NCBI GenBank assembly: GCA_934728065.1
Contig: CAKVDW010000003.1
Span: 1-64,000, forward strand
Length of the DNA stretch: 64,000 nt
Source of the DNA: an uncultured Campylobacter sp.
Lineage (GTDB): Bacteria > Campylobacterota > Campylobacteria > Campylobacterales > Campylobacteraceae
Reading direction: 5' to 3'
The translations under genes and the position numbers were made by a program. The notes below the pieces were generated by a model. The model made no database searches. It was not told the origin of the DNA and worked only from the letters and a program-made list of their open reading frames with translations. Below are positions 9,895 to 18,636 of the stretch, piece after piece (the stretch's first letter is position 1; every line of letters starts with the position of its first letter).

Positions 9895-10571
9895 TCTAAA
9901 CTCACCTGATTTTTGCTGATTATCACCGCTTGCAGCACTTTTCCGTCTTTGTTTCTTACTTTTATCGTATCGCCTTTGTTGCCAGATTCTAATGCGTTTA
10001 ACTCGACAATAATTCTTATATCTCCGTCTTTAAGAATGCCTTTGAGTGGGGTATTTTTTTTGACAAGATGATTTGTTTTAAACATATTTTGTTTTAAGAT
10101 GGCGTTTTTTTTAACATTTGTCCTTGCAATGAGGTCTAATTCATCATCTGGGCTAATAGCGCCTAAAGGCACTTTGTCAAAATCAATAAAACTTATAAAA
10201 TAATCAGAACCGTTAAGCTTATCGCCTCTTTGAAGCATTTTATTAGAACGCAAAACTTGCAATTTAGCCCTTAAAAAATAGCGAAAAAAAACATTTTTTT
10301 TAATATTTTCTGGGCTTTTAAACTCAGCCCTTAAATATCCATTTGCTCTATCAAATTTACCCTCAGCAAGCCTTATGAAAGAATGGTATTGAAAATTTCT
10401 TGGTAAGCTGTTGGCGCTTATTTCTATGTCATTAATAACAATTTTAGGGAATTTAATCTTAAATTCTTGGGCAAGAGCGAATTTAACCTGCTCTAAATTC
10501 GCATCATTAACAAAGGCAAAGGCATTTGCAAATGAAAAAAGCAAATATAAAAAAGAAATTTTTTTTATCAC
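9891..10571 (-). CDS. flgA: Flagellar P-ring assembly chaperone FlgA
   Basis: This 226-aa periplasmic protein begins with a signal peptide (KKISFLYLLFSFANAFA, cut after about residue 19) and carries a C-terminal SAF-type domain with the family's typical VLKNTPL-like and GDTIKVRN stretches near residues 175-210. FlgA helps FlgI form the P-ring around the flagellar rod. It lies 52 bp after the last metQ-like gene and overlaps ubiX, at the end of a long minus-strand series. No flagellar sigma28/sigma54 promoter was recognised immediately upstream, although 52 bp leaves room for one. Confidence 0.9.
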   Translation of the reverse strand: MIKKISFLYLLFSFANAFAFVNDANLEQVKFALAQEFKIKFPKIVINDIEISANSLPRNFQYHSFIRLAEGKFDRANGYLRAEFKSPENIKKNVFFRYFLRAKLQVLRSNKMLQRGDKLNGSDYFISFIDFDKVPLGAISPDDELDLIARTNVKKNAILKQNMFKTNHLVKKNTPLKGILKDGDIRIIVELNALESGNKGDTIKVRNKDGKVLQAVIISKNQVSLE

Positions 10572-10623
10572 CGCAAACCTCGATTTCCTTTATCTAATGA
10601 TACAAAAATTCCTATAAATTTCT

Positions 10624-11394
10624 CTAAAAAGTTGGTATAACACTACCGTCATATTTTTTGAGTATAAATTCCCTCAATTCTTTAGTGCGTAAAGCCTCAT
10701 CAATAACCTTAGTCTTAATACTGTCTTTATCTTCGCCGCGAACAACAACAAAATTTGCATAAGGGCTATCTTTTTTTTCTAAAAAAATGGCATCTTTTGT
10801 AGGATTTAAGCCATAATCAAGCGCATAGTTTGTGTTTATAATAGAAATATCCACATCATCAAGCGAACGAGGAAGTTGAGCGGCTTTAAGCTCTTTGAAT
10901 TTAAGATTTTTAGGGTTTTTAGTTATATCTTTTGGTGTTTTAAAGCCTTTGCCTTTTTTGAGTTCTATAAGTTTTGCTTGTTCTAAAATTTCTAAAGCCC
11001 TATTTTCGTTTGTTGGGTCGTTTGGAATGCTCACAGTAGCTCCATTTACTAACTCATTAATATTTTTTATCCTTTTTGAATACACGCCCATTGGAAAGAT
11101 AGCCACACTTGTAGTGGCAACCAAATTTGTTCCTTTGCTGCGATTAAACTCCTCTAAATAAGGCTTATGTTGAAATAAATTTGCATCAAGTTTGCCGTCA
11201 TTTAGGGCTACATTTGGTATAGCATAGTCCGTAAATTCGATGATTTTGAGTTTGTAACCCTTTTTTTCAATAGCAGGACGGACAAATTCCATAATCTCAT
11301 CAAAGGGTGCAGGAGATACACCAACAACAATAAGCTCTTTAGCCCAAAGACTAGAAGCTACAAGCAAACCGAGCAGTAAAATTTTCATTTTCAT
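10624..11394 (-). CDS. MetQ/NlpA-family substrate-binding protein, copy 4
   Basis: This 256-aa periplasmic binding protein for a methionine-type ABC transporter has signal peptide KMKILLLGLLVASSLWA and then KELIVVGVSPAPFDEIM, where related copies have GSTPVPYAEIL. The signal has no lipobox cysteine, so it is probably a soluble periplasmic protein. DVDISIINTNYALDYGLNP near residues 170-190 is the ligand-pocket segment. It is the last of four tandem paralogs, and an internal 95-bp DNA block is identical to that of copy 2 (12196-12969). Differences in the ligand-facing N-lobe relative to the others suggest a different ligand range, which is inference. Confidence 0.88.
   Translation of the reverse strand: MKMKILLLGLLVASSLWAKELIVVGVSPAPFDEIMEFVRPAIEKKGYKLKIIEFTDYAIPNVALNDGKLDANLFQHKPYLEEFNRSKGTNLVATTSVAIFPMGVYSKRIKNINELVNGATVSIPNDPTNENRALEILEQAKLIELKKGKGFKTPKDITKNPKNLKFKELKAAQLPRSLDDVDISIINTNYALDYGLNPTKDAIFLEKKDSPYANFVVVRGEDKDSIKTKVIDEALRTKELREFILKKYDGSVIPTF
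10853..10947 (-). repeat. 95-bp block shared by three metQ-like genes (first of three)
   Basis: The block at 10853-10947 is identical to 12425-12519 and differs at one base from 11638-11732. Flanking parts of the genes are much more diverged. Such a patchwork is expected from gene conversion among the tandem copies. Confidence 0.9.
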
Positions 11395-11408
11395 TTATTT
11401 ATCCTTTC

Positions 11409-12185
11409 TTAAAAAGTGGGAATGACATTGCCACCATATTTTTTAAGTATAAATTCCTTAACTTCTTTTGAGCGCAAGACTTCGTTTATAGCCTTTGTTT
11501 TAGCGCTTTCTTTATCATTTGGACGAACGACAAAAACCACAGCGTAAGGACTGTTTTTATCTTCAATTAAAATGGCATCTTTTGTAGGATTTAAGCCATA
11601 ATCAAGCGCATAGTTTGTGTTTATGATAGAAATATCCACATCATCAAGCGAACGAGGAAGTTGAGCGGCTTTAAGCTCTTTGAATTTAAGATTTTTAGGA
11701 TTTTTAGTTATATCTTTTGGTGTTTTAAAGCCCTTTGTTTGTTTAAATTCAAGTAAATTTGCCTTTTGTAATAGTTCAAAAGCTCTGTCTTCATTGCTTG
11801 GGTCGTTTGGAATGCTAACACTTGCGCCGTTTTTAAGCTCATCAAGGCTTTTGAGCGACTTTGAGTAAATTGCCATAGGAATGATAGCCACGCTGTTTAT
11901 CGCCACGAGTTTAGTGCCTTTGCTTTGATTAAAGGCATCAAGATAGGGTTTGTGCTGAAAGAAATTTGCATCAAGTTTGCCGTCATTTAAAGCCACATTT
12001 GGAATGGCAAAGTCGTTAAATTCAACTATTTTAAGCTCATAACCCTTTTTAGCGAACAAGGGTTTGGCAAATTCTAAAATTTCTCCAAAAGGAACATGTG
12101 TAGAACCGATGATGAGGCTTTCTTTTGCACACAAACTCGAAAAAGCCAACAAAAATACAAGTATAAAAGCTCTAAATTTCATCAC
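11409..12185 (-). CDS. MetQ/NlpA-family substrate-binding protein, copy 3
   Basis: This 258-aa paralog of the same family has a signal peptide ending around FSSLCAKES. A cysteine is present there but the context is not a good lipobox. The C-terminal third is nearly identical to that of copy 2 (both end KYGGNVIPTF), while the pocket segment DVDISIINTNYALDYGLNP matches copy 4. The gene is therefore a mosaic of its two neighbours. The short gaps (10-14 bp) and the absence of terminators indicate one transcript. Confidence 0.88.
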   Translation of the reverse strand: MMKFRAFILVFLLAFSSLCAKESLIIGSTHVPFGEILEFAKPLFAKKGYELKIVEFNDFAIPNVALNDGKLDANFFQHKPYLDAFNQSKGTKLVAINSVAIIPMAIYSKSLKSLDELKNGASVSIPNDPSNEDRAFELLQKANLLEFKQTKGFKTPKDITKNPKNLKFKELKAAQLPRSLDDVDISIINTNYALDYGLNPTKDAILIEDKNSPYAVVFVVRPNDKESAKTKAINEVLRSKEVKEFILKKYGGNVIPTF

Positions 12186-12195
12186 TTATCCTTTC

Positions 12196-12969
12196 TTAAA
12201 AAGTGGGAATGACATTGCCGCCATATTTTTTAAGTATAAATTCCTTAACTTCTTTTGAGCGCAAAACCTCATTTATAGCCTTTGTTTTAGCACTTTCTTT
12301 GTCTGCTTTTCGCACAGCAACAATAATAGCATAAGGACTATCCTTGCTTTCTATCAAAAGAGAGTCTTTAACAGGACTTAATCCATAATCTAAAGCATAA
12401 TTTGTAGGGATAACAGCCAAAGTAACATCATCAAGCGAACGAGGAAGTTGAGCGGCTTTAAGCTCTTTGAATTTAAGATTTTTAGGGTTTTTAGTTATAT
12501 CTTTTGGTGTTTTAAAGCCCTTTGTTTGTTTAAATTCAAGTAAATTTGCCTTTTGTAATAGCTCAAAAGCCCTGTCTTCATTTGTTGGGTCGTTTGGAAT
12601 GCTTACTAAAGCACTATTTTGTAGGTCTTTAATATCTTTAACATTCCTAGAATACACACCCATAGGCACCAATACTACACTTTGCATAGAAAGCAAATCT
12701 GTGCCGTTGCTTTTATTAAATTCATCTAAATACGGCTTGTGTTGAAATAAATTCGCATCTAATTTTCCCTCATTAAGAGCTTTATTTGGCACAGCATAAT
12801 CCGTAAATTCAACTATTTTAAGCTCATAGCCCTTTTTAGCAAACAAGGGTTTAGCAAATTCTAAAATTTCAGCATAAGGAACAGGTGTAGAACCGATGAT
12901 GAGGCTTTCTTTTGCCCAAGAATTAGACATTATGAGTAAAAATACAAATATCAAACTTTTAAATTTCAT
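12196..12969 (-). CDS. MetQ/NlpA-family substrate-binding protein, copy 2
   Basis: This 257-aa paralog has signal peptide KFKSLIFVFLLIMSNSWA. Its N-lobe GSTPVPYAEILEFAKPLF resembles copy 3, but its pocket segment DVTLAVIPTNYALDYGLSP differs from copies 3 and 4. The shared 95-bp block (12425-12519) extends further into copy 3 (through FELLQKANLLEFKQ). It sits 10 bp after copy 1 in the array. Confidence 0.88.
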   Translation of the reverse strand: MKFKSLIFVFLLIMSNSWAKESLIIGSTPVPYAEILEFAKPLFAKKGYELKIVEFTDYAVPNKALNEGKLDANLFQHKPYLDEFNKSNGTDLLSMQSVVLVPMGVYSRNVKDIKDLQNSALVSIPNDPTNEDRAFELLQKANLLEFKQTKGFKTPKDITKNPKNLKFKELKAAQLPRSLDDVTLAVIPTNYALDYGLSPVKDSLLIESKDSPYAIIVAVRKADKESAKTKAINEVLRSKEVKEFILKKYGGNVIPTF

Positions 12970-12979
12970 TATTTATCCT

Positions 12980-13756
12980 TTAAAATGCTGGTATCACTGC
13001 ACCTTTGTATTTATCGGCGATGAATTTTTTAACCTTTTCGCTTTGCAAAGCCTTTACAAGTGCCTTTGTTTTAGCTGTTTTTTCCTTACCAGCCTTAACT
13101 ACAAGCACATTCACATAAGGACTTGATTTGCTTTCTAAGACCAAGCCGTCTTTTGTGGGATTTAAGTTTGCTGCAAGAGCGTAATTAGCATTAATCACAG
13201 CATAATCAGCATCGCTTAATGCGCGTGGAAGTTGAGCTGGTTTAAGCTCTATAAATTTGATTTGCTTTGGATTGCTTGTTAAATCAAGCGGAGTTTTTAA
13301 GGCATTATCCTTAAAACTTACCACACCTGTGCTAGCAACAACATCAAGAGCGCGACTCTCATTTGTTGGGTCGTTTGGAACGGCAATTTTTACGCCATTT
13401 TTTAAGCTATTAGTGTCAAAACTCTTGTGTTTTTTTGAATACACCGCCATAGGCTCAAGGTGAATGCCCACTACACGCACAAGTTTAGTTCCTTTGTTTT
13501 TGTTAAACTCCTCCAAATAAGGAATATGCTGAAAGAAATTTGCATCAAGTTCGCCACTGTCAGTAGCTAAGTTAGGTTGAACATAATCATTAAATTCCTT
13601 AACAACAAGTTCAAAGCCGCGTTTTGCCAAATCATCTTTGATAAATTCCAAAATTTCAGCGTGTGGCACAGGTGTTGCGCCTACAAGTATTTTTTCAGCA
13701 CTAAAAGCCGTGCTAAAACCTAAAAAAAGTGTAAAAACCAAGAGTTTAAGTTTCAT
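12980..13756 (-). CDS. metQ: MetQ/NlpA-family methionine-type substrate-binding protein, copy 1
   Basis: This 258-aa protein is the most diverged and the first of the four, closest to metI-metN. Signal peptide KLKLLVFTLFLGFSTAFSA is followed by EKILVGATPVPHAEILEFIK, a classical MetQ/NlpA N-lobe. It is the best candidate for the general D/L-methionine binder of the MetNI transporter. A TATAAT box about 85 bp upstream suggests the array can be transcribed separately from metI, as well as by read-through. Confidence 0.88.
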   Translation of the reverse strand: MKLKLLVFTLFLGFSTAFSAEKILVGATPVPHAEILEFIKDDLAKRGFELVVKEFNDYVQPNLATDSGELDANFFQHIPYLEEFNKNKGTKLVRVVGIHLEPMAVYSKKHKSFDTNSLKNGVKIAVPNDPTNESRALDVVASTGVVSFKDNALKTPLDLTSNPKQIKFIELKPAQLPRALSDADYAVINANYALAANLNPTKDGLVLESKSSPYVNVLVVKAGKEKTAKTKALVKALQSEKVKKFIADKYKGAVIPAF

Positions 13757-13838
13757 TTTATATCCTTTTTTGTTTGAATTTTATAATATTTTTTCTAAAA
13801 ATAGAGTAAATCATTAAGAAATTTCCCTTAAAAAATTT

Positions 13839-13844
13839 ATTATA
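13839..13844 (-). promoter_or_regulatory. Probable -10 box of the metQ array
   Basis: Minus-strand TATAAT inside the 98-bp gap between metI and the first metQ-like gene, preceded by TTTGGTA. Its place suggests that binding proteins can be made in excess over the membrane complex. No SAM or S-box-type riboswitch fold was recognised in the leader. Confidence 0.5.
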
Positions 13845-13854
13845 TACCAAATAC

Positions 13855-14517
13855 CTACTTCTTTGTTAGCTTGTAAAGCGCATTTCCTGCCACTTGTATT
13901 AGCTGAACAAGTAAAAGCAAGATAATTACTGTTTGCACCATAATATCCGTTTGAAAACGCTCATAACCATATCTTATAGCCACATCGCCCAGCCCACCAC
14001 CGCCAACAGTGCCTGCCATAGCTGAAAAGCCTACAACGACTATAAGAGTGAGCGTTATGCCGTTTATCAGGCTTGGCAAACTCTCCACGAACATTACCCT
14101 AAAAATGACTTGTGTGTCGCTTGCTCCGTAGCTTTTAGCCGCTTCGACAATGCCCCCATCGACTTCTTTGAGGGCTGCTTCTATCATCTTCGCCAAATAT
14201 GGGGCTATGCCAAGCGTGAGCGGCACGATAGTAGCGGTAGTGCCGATACTTGTGCCAACGATAATGCGCGTAAGTGGCATCAGCACGATGATTAAAATGA
14301 TAAAAGGAAAGCTACGCACGATATTGACGAAAAAGTCCAAAGTGTTGTAAGCAACGGGGTTTTCGCGCAAGCCGCCCTTGTCCCAAATCGCAAGCAAAAC
14401 GCCCGGGATTATAGCGAGCAAAAAGCCCAAAAATGTCGAAACAAGGCTCATATAGAGCGTTTCAAGCAAGGCTGGATACAAAATATCTATGAAATTTTCT
14501 AAAAGTCCCTCAAACAT
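13855..14517 (-). CDS. metI: Methionine ABC transporter permease
   Basis: This 220-aa inner-membrane protein has five to six hydrophobic segments and a BPD_transp_1 EAA loop (EAAKSYGASDTQVIFRVMF at about residues 125-145) that docks on the MetN ATPase. The pattern LGIAPYLAKMIEAALKEVD before it is typical of MetI. It follows metN after 66 bp and precedes the metQ array, giving a complete MetNIQ importer. Confidence 0.93.
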   Translation of the reverse strand: MFEGLLENFIDILYPALLETLYMSLVSTFLGFLLAIIPGVLLAIWDKGGLRENPVAYNTLDFFVNIVRSFPFIILIIVLMPLTRIIVGTSIGTTATIVPLTLGIAPYLAKMIEAALKEVDGGIVEAAKSYGASDTQVIFRVMFVESLPSLINGITLTLIVVVGFSAMAGTVGGGGLGDVAIRYGYERFQTDIMVQTVIILLLLVQLIQVAGNALYKLTKK

Positions 14518-14583
14518 TATCTACTCCCTTTTGTGCGCTTTTTAAGCGTGTTTGCACTTTGAATTTGTGTGAATTTTCTCTCA

Positions 14584-15558
14584 TCAAGCCAGCTCCCACA
14601 AAACGCCGTTTTTGTCGATAAAGTCAAGCACTTTTTCTTTATCTTTTTGCGCTATATTTATGACAAGGTTGCCTAATGCAACGCCGTTTAGCTTTTCTAT
14701 ATTGCCCCAAACTATGCTAAAATCGATATTTAACTCCCTTGCCATCTGCGTGATGATATGTTTTTGCGCCACTTCTTTTGGAAAATAAAGCTTGACATTC
14801 ACGCCGTCCTTTGGCAGCACGCTTGAAAGCTCGTTTTCGCCCAGAAATTCACGCATTTTTTCATTTGGCTTTAAAAAAAGCTCGTGGATTTGCCCGCTGC
14901 CGATGATTTTGCCGCGTTCAAGCAGCACAGCCCTTTGGGCGATTTCTTTGACAACTTCCATTTCGTGCGTAACCAGCACAACGCTTATGCCAAGCTCTTT
15001 GTTGATTTGTGAGATGAGTTCAAGTATGTTTTTTGTGGTGTTTGGGTCAAGTGCGGAGGTGGCTTCATCGCTCAAAAGCACCTTTGGGCGCAGTGCTAAC
15101 GCCCTAGCTATGGCTACTCTTTGCTTTTGTCCGCCGCTAAGCTCGTTTGGATACGCCTTTGCTTTACCCGCAAGCCCTACAAGCTCTAAAAGCTCGCTCA
15201 CACGGGACTTTATCTCGTTTTTGTCAAAGCCGTGAATTTGCAAGGGCATAGCCACATTTTCAAAGGCATTTTTGCGACTCATCAGCGCAAAGTGCTGAAA
15301 AATCATACCTATGTTTTTGCGTAGCTCACGCAGTTTTTTAGCGTTTTGAGCGCTTTGCGAAATTTCCTCGCCAAAGACTTTCAAACTACCATTTTGATAG
15401 CTTTCCAAAGCATTTATGCAACGCAAAAGCGTGGATTTACCAGCTCCGCTGTGTCCTACTATGGCAAAAATCTCGCCCTTTTTGACATTTAAGCTCACAT
15501 TATCGATGACAACTTCCTTGCCGTAGTATTTCTTTAAATGCTGAATTTCTATCATCAC
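14584..15558 (-). CDS. metN: Methionine ABC transporter ATP-binding protein
   Basis: This 324-aa protein has an ABC ATPase domain at residues 1-235: Walker [14 protein letters not shown] near residue 35, signature [15 protein letters not shown] near 140, Walker [13 protein letters not shown] near 160 and the H-loop VTHEM. The C-terminal NIL/ACT-like domain (about 245-320) is the methionine-sensing module of MetN, which inhibits transport when internal methionine is high. The start overlaps the valS stop as ATGA. Confidence 0.95.
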   Translation of the reverse strand: MMIEIQHLKKYYGKEVVIDNVSLNVKKGEIFAIVGHSGAGKSTLLRCINALESYQNGSLKVFGEEISQSAQNAKKLRELRKNIGMIFQHFALMSRKNAFENVAMPLQIHGFDKNEIKSRVSELLELVGLAGKAKAYPNELSGGQKQRVAIARALALRPKVLLSDEATSALDPNTTKNILELISQINKELGISVVLVTHEMEVVKEIAQRAVLLERGKIIGSGQIHELFLKPNEKMREFLGENELSSVLPKDGVNVKLYFPKEVAQKHIITQMARELNIDFSIVWGNIEKLNGVALGNLVINIAQKDKEKVLDFIDKNGVLWELA

Positions 15559-18239
15559 TCGCCTTTTAGGTTTTTTAGCTCTTCATCTATCTTTGCAAAC
15601 TGCTCTACAAGGCTTTTTAGGGCTGTTTTGTTTTGCTCGATGACTTCTTTTGGGGCATTTTGCATAAATTTAGCGTTGCCTAGCATAGCTTCAAGTTTTG
15701 ATTTTTCTTTGTCTAGCTTGATTTTTTGACTTTCAAGGCGACTTAAAACTCCGCTTAAATCCACGCTTTCAAGCGGCACAAACACCTTTAAATTCTCGCT
15801 TATATCGGCACTTGCCTTGCTTAAATTCTCGCTAACAAAGCCTATCTCATCGCTTTTAGCAAGTTTAGCGATGAAATGCGTGTATTTTTCAAACTTTGCT
15901 TGTTTGCTTTCGTCATTGAGCTTGATGAAAGCCTTTGAAATCCTTGTATTTCCTAACTCCACAAGGGTTTTTGCGCGGCGAATGCCTACTATGGCTTCGA
16001 TGATGAGTGCAAAAAAGCTTTCAAGCTCGCTATCTTGCCCGCCAAATTCAGGGTAAGCCGACACCATAATGCTCTCGCTTGTTTCAAGTTTCGTGCCGCC
16101 AAGCTCGTGGTATAAAAACTCGCTGATAAAGGGCATAAAGGGGTTTAAGAGCTTTAAGGCTTCTTTAAAAATGCTTCCAAGTTCCTTGACAGAGCCTTTT
16201 TCAGCCTTACTCAGCTCGATACCCCAGTCGCAAAACTCGTCCCAAAAAAAGCGATAAAGCGTGTTTGCGGCGTCATTAAAGCGGTATTGTGCTAAATTTT
16301 CGCGCACGCCTTTTATGCAGGCGTTAAATCGGCTCAGCATATACTTGCCCAGCTCGCTTTTAATAGCTATTTCATCAAGGTTTGCAAAGGATTTTTCGTT
16401 TAAAAGCAAGTATTTATGGGCGTTGTAAAGTTTGTTTGTGAAATTTCGCACTTGCAAAAATTTATCATTACTCAGCCTTATGTCTCGCCCTTGCACCGCC
16501 AGCAAGCTGAGCGTAAAGCGCAGTATATCGGCGCTGTATTCGTTTATGCTTTGCAAAGGGTCGATGACATTGCCTTTTGATTTACTCATCTTTTCGCCAA
16601 ACTCATCTTTTACGAGCGCGTGCAAATACACTTCCTTAAAAGGCAAGCTGTTTAGGGCATTTGTGCTTTGAAAAAGCATTCTAGCTACCCAAAAAAAGAG
16701 TATATCAAAGCCCGTTATCAGCAAAGAATTTGGATAAAAGTCCTTTAAATCGCTCTCAAACCACACTTTGTCCTTGCCCCAGCCTTCATTTCCCCAGCCC
16801 AGCGTGCTGTGAGCGTAAAGCCCAGAGCTAAACCAAGTATCAAGCACATCTTCATCTTGCCTAAACCTTGTCCCACCGCATTTAGGGCATTTGCTAGGCT
16901 CGTTTTCGCTTGCAAATTCAGCCCCGCATTCGCAGTAATAAATAGGAATTTGATGTCCCCACCAAAGTTGGCGCGAAATGCACCAGTCCCGCAAATCCCG
17001 CATCCACGCGTTGTATGAGTTTATCCAGTGGCTTGGAAAAAACTTCATCTGCCCTGAATTTACCTTTTCTATGCTCTCGCGCGCTATGTCCTTGCTTACA
17101 AACCATTGCTTTGAGATATAAGGCTCTACGACATTGTGGCAGCGGTAGCAGTAGCCTACTTGGTTTGTGTAATCCTCGATTTTTTCGACATAGCCTTTTT
17201 CTTGTAGCCTTGCCACTATCTTTTCGCGCGCTTCAAGCCTTTCAAGCCCCTTAAATTCAAGGCAATGCTCGTTTAAAATGCCCTTTTCATCAAAGATAGT
17301 GAGAAATTCCAAATCGTGCCGCAAGCCCACTTCATAGTCGTTGCTGTCGTGTGCGGGCGTTACTTTGACAACGCCCGTGCCAAAGCTCATATCGACATAT
17401 TCATCAGCGATTATGGCTAGCTCTTTATTTACAAGGGGTAAAAGCACTTTTTTGCCTAGTAAGTGCTTGTAACGCTCATCTTGCGGGTTTATCATCACGG
17501 CTGTGTCCCCAAAATAAGTCTCTGGACGCGTTGTCGCCACAACCACAAATTCATCGCTGTCCTTTAAAAAATAGCGCAAATAATAAAGCTTGCCCGCATT
17601 TTCCTCGTGTTGCACTTCTATATCGCTCAAAGCCCCATCGTGCGTGCACCAGTTTATCATCTTATCCGCGCGAAAGATGAGTTTTTTATCATACAAATCC
17701 ACAAACGCCTTTTTTACCGCATTTGCCAAGCCCGTATCCATAGTAAAACGCAGCCTACTCCACGCTGGCGTGATACCAAGTGCGCGCATTTGCTCTGTAA
17801 TCTTGCCTCCGCTTTGCTCTTTCCACGCCCACACTTTTTTGACAAATTCAGCCCGCCCCAAGCTTTCTTTGTGAATGCCTTGCGCTAAAAGCTGCCTTTC
17901 CACGACATTTTGCGTGGCGATGCCCGCGTGGTCAAGCCCGGGCTGATAAAGCACGCGGTAGCCGTCCATTCTCTTGTATCGTGTCATAATGTCTTGCAGC
18001 GTAAATGTCAGCGCGTGTCCTATGTGCAAAACGCCCGTTACATTAGGCGGTGGCATCATTATGCAAAAGTTTTTGCCCTTTTTTTGAATGCCCTTGTTGC
18101 CATCAAGCTCGAAATACCCACGCTCTTCGCACAGCGCATAATATTTTTGTTCTATATTCTTGTCATACAGGACTTTGTCTTGTTCTATGGTGGTGTTTTT
18201 ATCGCTTTTTTCTTGCTTTGGCGATGTTTGATTCATCAT
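15555..18239 (-). CDS. valS: Valyl-tRNA synthetase
   Basis: This class I synthetase has 894 aa: HIGH motif in [10 protein letters not shown] near residue 70, editing CP1 insert around 200-400 with [18 protein letters not shown] loop [14 protein letters not shown] near residue 555, an anticodon-binding helical domain and a C-terminal coiled coil rich in Lys/Glu. A CxxC...CxxC pair (YCEC, CPKC near 425-445) likely binds zinc. Two adjacent ATG codons open the gene. It leads a minus-strand series running through metN, metI, the metQ array, flgA and ubiX. Confidence 0.97.
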   Translation of the reverse strand: MMNQTSPKQEKSDKNTTIEQDKVLYDKNIEQKYYALCEERGYFELDGNKGIQKKGKNFCIMMPPPNVTGVLHIGHALTFTLQDIMTRYKRMDGYRVLYQPGLDHAGIATQNVVERQLLAQGIHKESLGRAEFVKKVWAWKEQSGGKITEQMRALGITPAWSRLRFTMDTGLANAVKKAFVDLYDKKLIFRADKMINWCTHDGALSDIEVQHEENAGKLYYLRYFLKDSDEFVVVATTRPETYFGDTAVMINPQDERYKHLLGKKVLLPLVNKELAIIADEYVDMSFGTGVVKVTPAHDSNDYEVGLRHDLEFLTIFDEKGILNEHCLEFKGLERLEAREKIVARLQEKGYVEKIEDYTNQVGYCYRCHNVVEPYISKQWFVSKDIARESIEKVNSGQMKFFPSHWINSYNAWMRDLRDWCISRQLWWGHQIPIYYCECGAEFASENEPSKCPKCGGTRFRQDEDVLDTWFSSGLYAHSTLGWGNEGWGKDKVWFESDLKDFYPNSLLITGFDILFFWVARMLFQSTNALNSLPFKEVYLHALVKDEFGEKMSKSKGNVIDPLQSINEYSADILRFTLSLLAVQGRDIRLSNDKFLQVRNFTNKLYNAHKYLLLNEKSFANLDEIAIKSELGKYMLSRFNACIKGVRENLAQYRFNDAANTLYRFFWDEFCDWGIELSKAEKGSVKELGSIFKEALKLLNPFMPFISEFLYHELGGTKLETSESIMVSAYPEFGGQDSELESFFALIIEAIVGIRRAKTLVELGNTRISKAFIKLNDESKQAKFEKYTHFIAKLAKSDEIGFVSENLSKASADISENLKVFVPLESVDLSGVLSRLESQKIKLDKEKSKLEAMLGNAKFMQNAPKEVIEQNKTALKSLVEQFAKIDEELKNLKGE

Positions 18240-18443
18240 TTTGCCTTAAAAATTAACTGAAATTAAAAAGTCAAGTGTAGCAAAAACTTGCTTAAATTTC
18301 AAAGAAATTTTAAAATTCTACTTGATTTTTGAAAAATATTTAAAAAGATAAAAATAAATATTATAATTTTAATATCGAATTTATAGGCTTTTAAGTCTTT
18401 TTGATTTGTGTTTTTGCTAGAAAAAACTTATATTGAATTATCG

Positions 18444-18472
18444 TTTTTTTTTTTTTTTTTTTTCGATATAAT
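18444..18472 (+). promoter_or_regulatory. T20 homopolymer abutting a TATAAT box, nap promoter candidate
   Basis: Twenty consecutive T (18444-18463) are flanked by TATCG and CGATA, and TATAAT occupies 18467-18472. Campylobacter sigma70 promoters use T-rich periodic DNA instead of a -35 box, so the tract lies exactly where upstream promoter contacts occur. A homopolymer this long is expected to vary in length and could tune transcription of napA, 165 bp downstream. This effect is inference. Confidence 0.6.
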
Positions 18473-18501
18473 AGGCTTTAATTTGGTGTCGTATAAATTA
18501 T

Positions 18502-18577
18502 TTATTCTTTATAAGAATAATATTTAAAATGTCCTAATAATATAACTTTAAAAATTATTCATATTTAAGAATAATTT
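18502..18577 (+). promoter_or_regulatory. Two related inverted repeats in the nap leader, probable operator pair
   Basis: Site 1 (18502-18520) is TTATTCTT-TAT-AAGAATAA, a perfect 8-bp inverted repeat. Site 2 (18552-18577) pairs AAATTATTC with GAATAATTT across 8 nt. Both share TTATTC-N7/8-GAATAA and their centres are about 53 bp apart, near five helical turns, which suits binding of two regulator dimers on one face. A third, shorter GAATA-AAC-TATTC lies at 18605-18617. The regulator is not evident. The rest of the 397-bp valS-napA gap is AT-rich without genes. Confidence 0.5.
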
Positions 18578-18636
18578 AATAAATGTTGTTGTAAAATAAA
18601 AGTCGAATAAACTATTCACAAAAGGAGAATGCAAAG

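Noticed and set aside
13757..13854. Possible SAM or S-box riboswitch ahead of the metQ array
   Set aside because: The 98-bp spacer is almost wholly A/T with no stems of the required kind. Only a promoter-like box is seen.
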